DNA of 15,952 nucleotides from Flavobacteriales bacterium. Its GTDB lineage: Bacteria > Bacteroidota > Bacteroidia > Flavobacteriales > Flavobacteriaceae. Positions 12,443 to 15,952 of the stretch are shown piece by piece; position 1 is the stretch's first letter, and each line of letters begins with the position of its first letter. The position numbers and the translations under genes are program-made. The stretch spans positions 1-15,952 of the forward strand of contig WGAP01000113.1 of assembly GCA_015494775.1 (NCBI GenBank), given 5' to 3'. A model generated the notes under the pieces. The model saw only the letters and a list, made by a program, of their open reading frames with translations. It ran no database searches and had not been told where the DNA came from.

Positions 12443-14041
12443 ATGGAAACAATAATGTATGTAAGCGGAGCACTGATAGTGGGAATTATCATCGGATTGT
12501 TCGTCAAAAAGTTCATTGATAAATCGACTTCATCGGGTCTGTTGCAAAAAGCCAAGGCCGAAGCCGAGAAAATTATAGCCAATGCCCGGGCCGAGGCCAA
12601 AGCGACGGAGGAAAAAGCGCGCATCGAAGCCGACAATGTGATGAAGGAAAAAATGTTGCAGGCCAAGGAGAAGTTTTTGGAACTGAAAGCGGCCCACGAA
12701 AAGGAAGTATTGGAACGCGACCGCAAAGTGAGCGAAGCCGAAAAACGCATCAAGGCCAAAGAGGCCGAAGTCAATATGGCCTTGAACCGCTACGAGCAAA
12801 TGCGCAAAGAATTGCAGGAGCGGGAAAAAGAATTGGACGAAAAATTGGAATTTTTCAACCGCAAAAACGCCGAACTCCAAAAAATTCACCAGCAACAGTT
12901 GGATAAATTGGAACAAATTTCGGGCTATTCGGCCGAGGAAGCTAAAAAAGAATTGGTGGAATCGCTCAAAGAAGATGCCAAGGCCGAAGCCATGGTTTAC
13001 ATTCAGGAAACCATCGAGGAGGCTAAACTCACCGCCCAGCAGGAAGCCAAAAAAATCGTTATCAATACCATTCAACGCGTGGGCACCGAAGAAGCCATCG
13101 AAAACGCCGTAACGGCCTTCCACTTGGAAAGCGACGAAATGAAAGGCCGCATTATCGGTCGCGAAGGACGCAATATCCGGGCCTTTGAGGCGGCTACGGG
13201 TGTGGAAATCATTGTGGACGATACGCCGGAAACCATCGTGCTGTCCAGTTTTGACCCGGTGCGTAGGGAAATTGCCCGGCTTTCGTTGCACAAATTGGTG
13301 GCCGACGGCCGTATTCACCCGGCGCGTATCGAAGAAGTGGTGGCCAAAACCAAGCGCCAAATCGACCAGGAAATCTACGAAGTGGGCAAGCGAACCATCA
13401 TCGAATTGGGTATCGGTTCCATGCACAACGAATTGATCAAAACCGTAGGACGCATGAAATACCGTTCGTCATACGGACAAAATTTGCTTCAACATTCCAA
13501 AGAAGTGGCCAAGCTCTGTGGCATTATGGCTGCCGAGTTGGGTCTGGATCCCAAAATTGCCAAGCGGGCCGGATTGCTTCACGACATCGGTAAGGTGCCA
13601 GAAGAAGAAACCGAGCTCCCGCATGCTTTGTTGGGTATGAAATGGGCCGAAAAATACGGTGAATCCGAAATAGTGGCCAATGCCATCGGTGCACACCACG
13701 ACGAAATTGAGATGAAATCGCTCTACGCCCCCATCGTCCAAGTGTGTGATGCCATTTCGGGCGCACGCCCGGGCGCACGCCGCCAGGTTTTGGAGTCTTA
13801 TATGCAACGGCTCAAAGACCTGGAACAATTGGCTTTTTCGTTTGAAGGCGTTCGCAAGGCCTATGCCATTCAAGCCGGCCGCGAATTGCGCGTTTTGGTG
13901 GAAAGCGATAAGGTGGACGACGAAATGGCCAAACGTCTGTCCTTTGACATATCCCAAAAAATCCAAAACGAAATGACCTATCCCGGACAGGTTAAGGTTA
14001 CGGTTATCAGGGAATTGCGTTCGGTCAATGTGGCAAAATAA
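12443..14041 (+). CDS. rny: Ribonuclease Y
   Basis: 532-residue membrane-anchored endoribonuclease that starts mRNA decay. Domain order is canonical: N-terminal membrane helix (residues about 5-23), a charged coiled coil to about 200 (AKAEAEKIIANARAEAKA and similar), a KH RNA-binding domain with GRIIGREGRNIR at 235-246, and an HD metal-dependent catalytic domain with H351, the H380-D381 pair in LLHDIGK, and D436 in VCDAISGARPGARR. Length matches the usual 510-530. The ATG at 12443 lies 30 nt after the T-run of the candidate 6S RNA; an ATG four codons later is also possible. No clear terminator is visible in the 47 nt before the next gene. Confidence 0.97.
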   Translation: METIMYVSGALIVGIIIGLFVKKFIDKSTSSGLLQKAKAEAEKIIANARAEAKATEEKARIEADNVMKEKMLQAKEKFLELKAAHEKEVLERDRKVSEAEKRIKAKEAEVNMALNRYEQMRKELQEREKELDEKLEFFNRKNAELQKIHQQQLDKLEQISGYSAEEAKKELVESLKEDAKAEAMVYIQETIEEAKLTAQQEAKKIVINTIQRVGTEEAIENAVTAFHLESDEMKGRIIGREGRNIRAFEAATGVEIIVDDTPETIVLSSFDPVRREIARLSLHKLVADGRIHPARIEEVVAKTKRQIDQEIYEVGKRTIIELGIGSMHNELIKTVGRMKYRSSYGQNLLQHSKEVAKLCGIMAAELGLDPKIAKRAGLLHDIGKVPEEETELPHALLGMKWAEKYGESEIVANAIGAHHDEIEMKSLYAPIVQVCDAISGARPGARRQVLESYMQRLKDLEQLAFSFEGVRKAYAIQAGRELRVLVESDKVDDEMAKRLSFDISQKIQNEMTYPGQVKVTVIRELRSVNVAK

Positions 14042-14088
14042 ATTTTTTTCTAACATTTTTTCTATATTGCGATTTAAAACAGGGCGGG

Positions 14089-15952
14089 ATGAGATATAAA
14101 TTATTAATCCTAATTTTATTTAGCCAACTGATTGTTGCTCAGAATGTTGGAATGAGTCCTATGGCCGATTTCGATGGCGACGGCATTCCCAATCAGACCG
14201 ATATTGACGATGATAATGACGGTATTCCCGACCTTATCGAAACCCATGGTATTGACCCGCAGACCGATGCCGACAACGATGGTGTTCCGGTTTATTTGGA
14301 TGATGATGACAATGACAACAGCGTAGGAGATGCCAACGGCCAAATCGAACCCGGCTTTGATACCGACGGCGACGGTATGCCCGATTTTATCGACTTGGAT
14401 AGCGATGGCGACGGACTTTTTGATTTTGCCGAATCGGGTGCACCTATCGGAAGCGATACCGACCTGGATGGTGACCTGGACAATCCCGTGGGAGCCAACG
14501 GTTTGGTGGATGTTTTGGAAACATCTGCCGATAGCGGTACCCTGAATTATTCGGTGCGCGATTCGGATGGAGACGGCATTTATGATTTCCAGGATACCGA
14601 TGACGATAACGACCATGTACCCACTTCGGCCGAAAATCCCGACCCTAACGGAAACCATTATCCCGAAGACGCCCAAAATACCGATGGCGGCAGTTTGGCC
14701 GATTACCTGGATGCCGATGACGATGGCGACGGTATTCTGACGGTTTACGAGGATGTGGCCTTGCCGCATACTATTCCGCAAGACGGCGACCCGACCAATG
14801 ATGATACCGACGGTGATGGTATTCCCAACTATCTGGATGATGATGACGACAATGACGGCATCCTGACCCAAAACGAAAACCCCGACGACAATAACGACGG
14901 CGACCCCCGTCAGGATGCCCAAGATACCGACGGGGACGGAATACCCGACTATTTGGATGATAATTCATTGGTTGACCATGACGATGATGGCATTGGTGAT
15001 GATGTGGATTTGGATGACGACAATGATGGTATCCCGGATGTGGACGAATCGGGTGGGATAGATCCTCTGACAGATGCCGATAACGACGGCGTTCCCGTTT
15101 ATTTGGATGATAATGATAACAACCTGACCATTGGCGACATCAACGGGCACATCGAACCCGGTTTTGACGATGATTTGGACGGCATTCCCAACCATTGGGA
15201 TTTGGATGCCGACGGCGACGGCGTAGCCGATATGTTCGAAGCGGGCCATGCAGGCGTGGATACCGACGGAAACCGCCAAGTAGATGGCCCCGTGGGAGCC
15301 AACGGACTGCCCGATGCCGTGGAAACATCACCCGATAGCGGCACCATAAATTATACTATCCTGGATACGGATAACGATGGGCATTATAATTTTCTTGATA
15401 AAGATGATGACGGCGACCATGTCCTGACGACCAACGAAAATCCCGACCCCAGCGGTGACGGGAATCCCGACGATGCCCAGGATACCGATGGCGACGGCAC
15501 GCCCGATTACTTGGATGTGGATGACGATGGCGACGGCATTTACACCATCAACGAAGACATTGCTTTGCCCAACAACTATCCGCAAGACGGCGACCCTATG
15601 AACGACGATACCGACGGCGACGGCATACCCAATTATTTGGATACCGATGATGATAACGACCAGGTTTTAACTGTCAACGAAAACCCCGATGCCAATGCCG
15701 ACGGCGACCCAGGTGATGCCCAAGACACCGACGGCGACGGCATTCCCGATTATTTGGATGTGGATGATGACGGCGACGGCATTTATACCGAATACGAAGA
15801 CGTGGCTTTGCCCCACAATATTCCGCAAGACGGCGACCCCATGAACGACGATACCGACGGCGACGGCATTCCTAACTACCTGGATACCGACGACGATAAC
15901 GACGGTATATTAACCGCCAACGAACAACCCGACCCCAACGGCGACCATAATC
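14089..15952 (+). CDS. Secreted thrombospondin type 3 repeat protein (3'-truncated)
   Basis: The frame is open from the ATG at 14089 to the window edge (621 codons). A short signal peptide (MRYKLLILILFSQLIVA, probable cleavage A17/Q18) is followed by an unbroken series of Asp-rich calcium-binding motifs of the form DTDGDGIPDYLD. The repeats have two levels. A unit of 269 residues starts at residue 27 and again at 296, recognisable from markers such as TDADNDGVPVYLDD, IEPGFD and PVGANGL. A unit of 81 residues (DAQDTDGDG...YPQDGDP...NENPD) occurs once in the first large unit and is tandem in the second (copies at 15472 and 15715). Such proteins in Bacteroidota are outer-surface or secreted and often end in a type IX secretion or OmpA-like domain; that end is outside the window. 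GGGCGGG just before the ATG may serve as ribosome site. Function is probably structural or adhesive (inference). Confidence 0.88.
   Translation, partial: MRYKLLILILFSQLIVAQNVGMSPMADFDGDGIPNQTDIDDDNDGIPDLIETHGIDPQTDADNDGVPVYLDDDDNDNSVGDANGQIEPGFDTDGDGMPDFIDLDSDGDGLFDFAESGAPIGSDTDLDGDLDNPVGANGLVDVLETSADSGTLNYSVRDSDGDGIYDFQDTDDDNDHVPTSAENPDPNGNHYPEDAQNTDGGSLADYLDADDDGDGILTVYEDVALPHTIPQDGDPTNDDTDGDGIPNYLDDDDDNDGILTQNENPDDNNDGDPRQDAQDTDGDGIPDYLDDNSLVDHDDDGIGDDVDLDDDNDGIPDVDESGGIDPLTDADNDGVPVYLDDNDNNLTIGDINGHIEPGFDDDLDGIPNHWDLDADGDGVADMFEAGHAGVDTDGNRQVDGPVGANGLPDAVETSPDSGTINYTILDTDNDGHYNFLDKDDDGDHVLTTNENPDPSGDGNPDDAQDTDGDGTPDYLDVDDDGDGIYTINEDIALPNNYPQDGDPMNDDTDGDGIPNYLDTDDDNDQVLTVNENPDANADGDPGDAQDTDGDGIPDYLDVDDDGDGIYTEYEDVALPHNIPQDGDPMNDDTDGDGIPNYLDTDDDNDGILTANEQPDPNGDHN

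Noticed and set aside
12530..13426. Phe/Leu/Gly-rich minus-strand frame opposite rny
   Set aside because: Its hydrophobic look comes from reading the Lys/Glu codons of the rny coiled coil backwards.
14116..15585. Minus-strand frames rich in Val and Ile opposite the Asp-rich repeats
   Set aside because: GAT/GAC codons read as ATC/GTC on the other strand, so the apparent membrane-like repeat protein is an artefact.

Overview
The window looks like a chromosomal segment of a Bacteroidota bacterium, most likely a Flavobacteriales-like lineage. The grounds are: promoter elements of the Bacteroidota type (TTTG / TAnnTTTG), an AAA + DUF4143 ATPase ending in a Bacteroidota-style EVGGK motif, menaquinone synthesis (menD), the gene order dnaA / low-molecular-weight phosphatase / RsmI-like methylase with a divergent hot-dog thioesterase upstream, a zapB-like / zapA / 6S RNA / rny cluster, and an Asp-rich thrombospondin type 3 repeat exoprotein. 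No tRNA, rRNA, CRISPR array or transposase was found.

Layout. (1) 1-3755: an operon-like run of an M1 metallopeptidase (5' end outside the window), a thioredoxin-fold protein and menD, with gaps of 7 and 4 nt. (2) 3756-4301: a GC-rich, gene-free stretch packed with exactly tiling inverted repeats. These are a four-way junction (3785-3944), an abutting three-way junction (3945-3987), a 20-bp perfect inverted repeat (3996-4071) and a compound hairpin (4108-4192). It ends in a double-palindrome operator lying on the promoter of the next gene. (3) 4302-5495: a lone AAA/DUF4143 ATPase. (4) 5496-6012: a second GC-rich gene-free stretch with an array of hairpins that share an internal A-G mismatch while their stems co-vary. 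(5) 6013-8154: dgkA-type lipid kinase, cation/proton antiporter and SixA-like phosphatase on the plus strand, converging on a hot-dog thioesterase on the minus strand (8213-8614). (6) 8789-11394: dnaA, LMW phosphatase and RsmI-like methylase, tightly packed. (7) 11604-14041: coiled-coil zapB-like gene, zapA, a probable 6S RNA and rny. (8) 14089-end: a secreted calcium-binding-repeat protein that runs out of the window.

Most genes are core housekeeping functions: menaquinone synthesis, replication initiation, FtsZ-ring assembly, RNA turnover and lipid phosphorylation. The least explained DNA is the pair of structured intergenic blocks on either side of the ATPase. Their architecture can be read directly from exact complementarity; their function is unknown.
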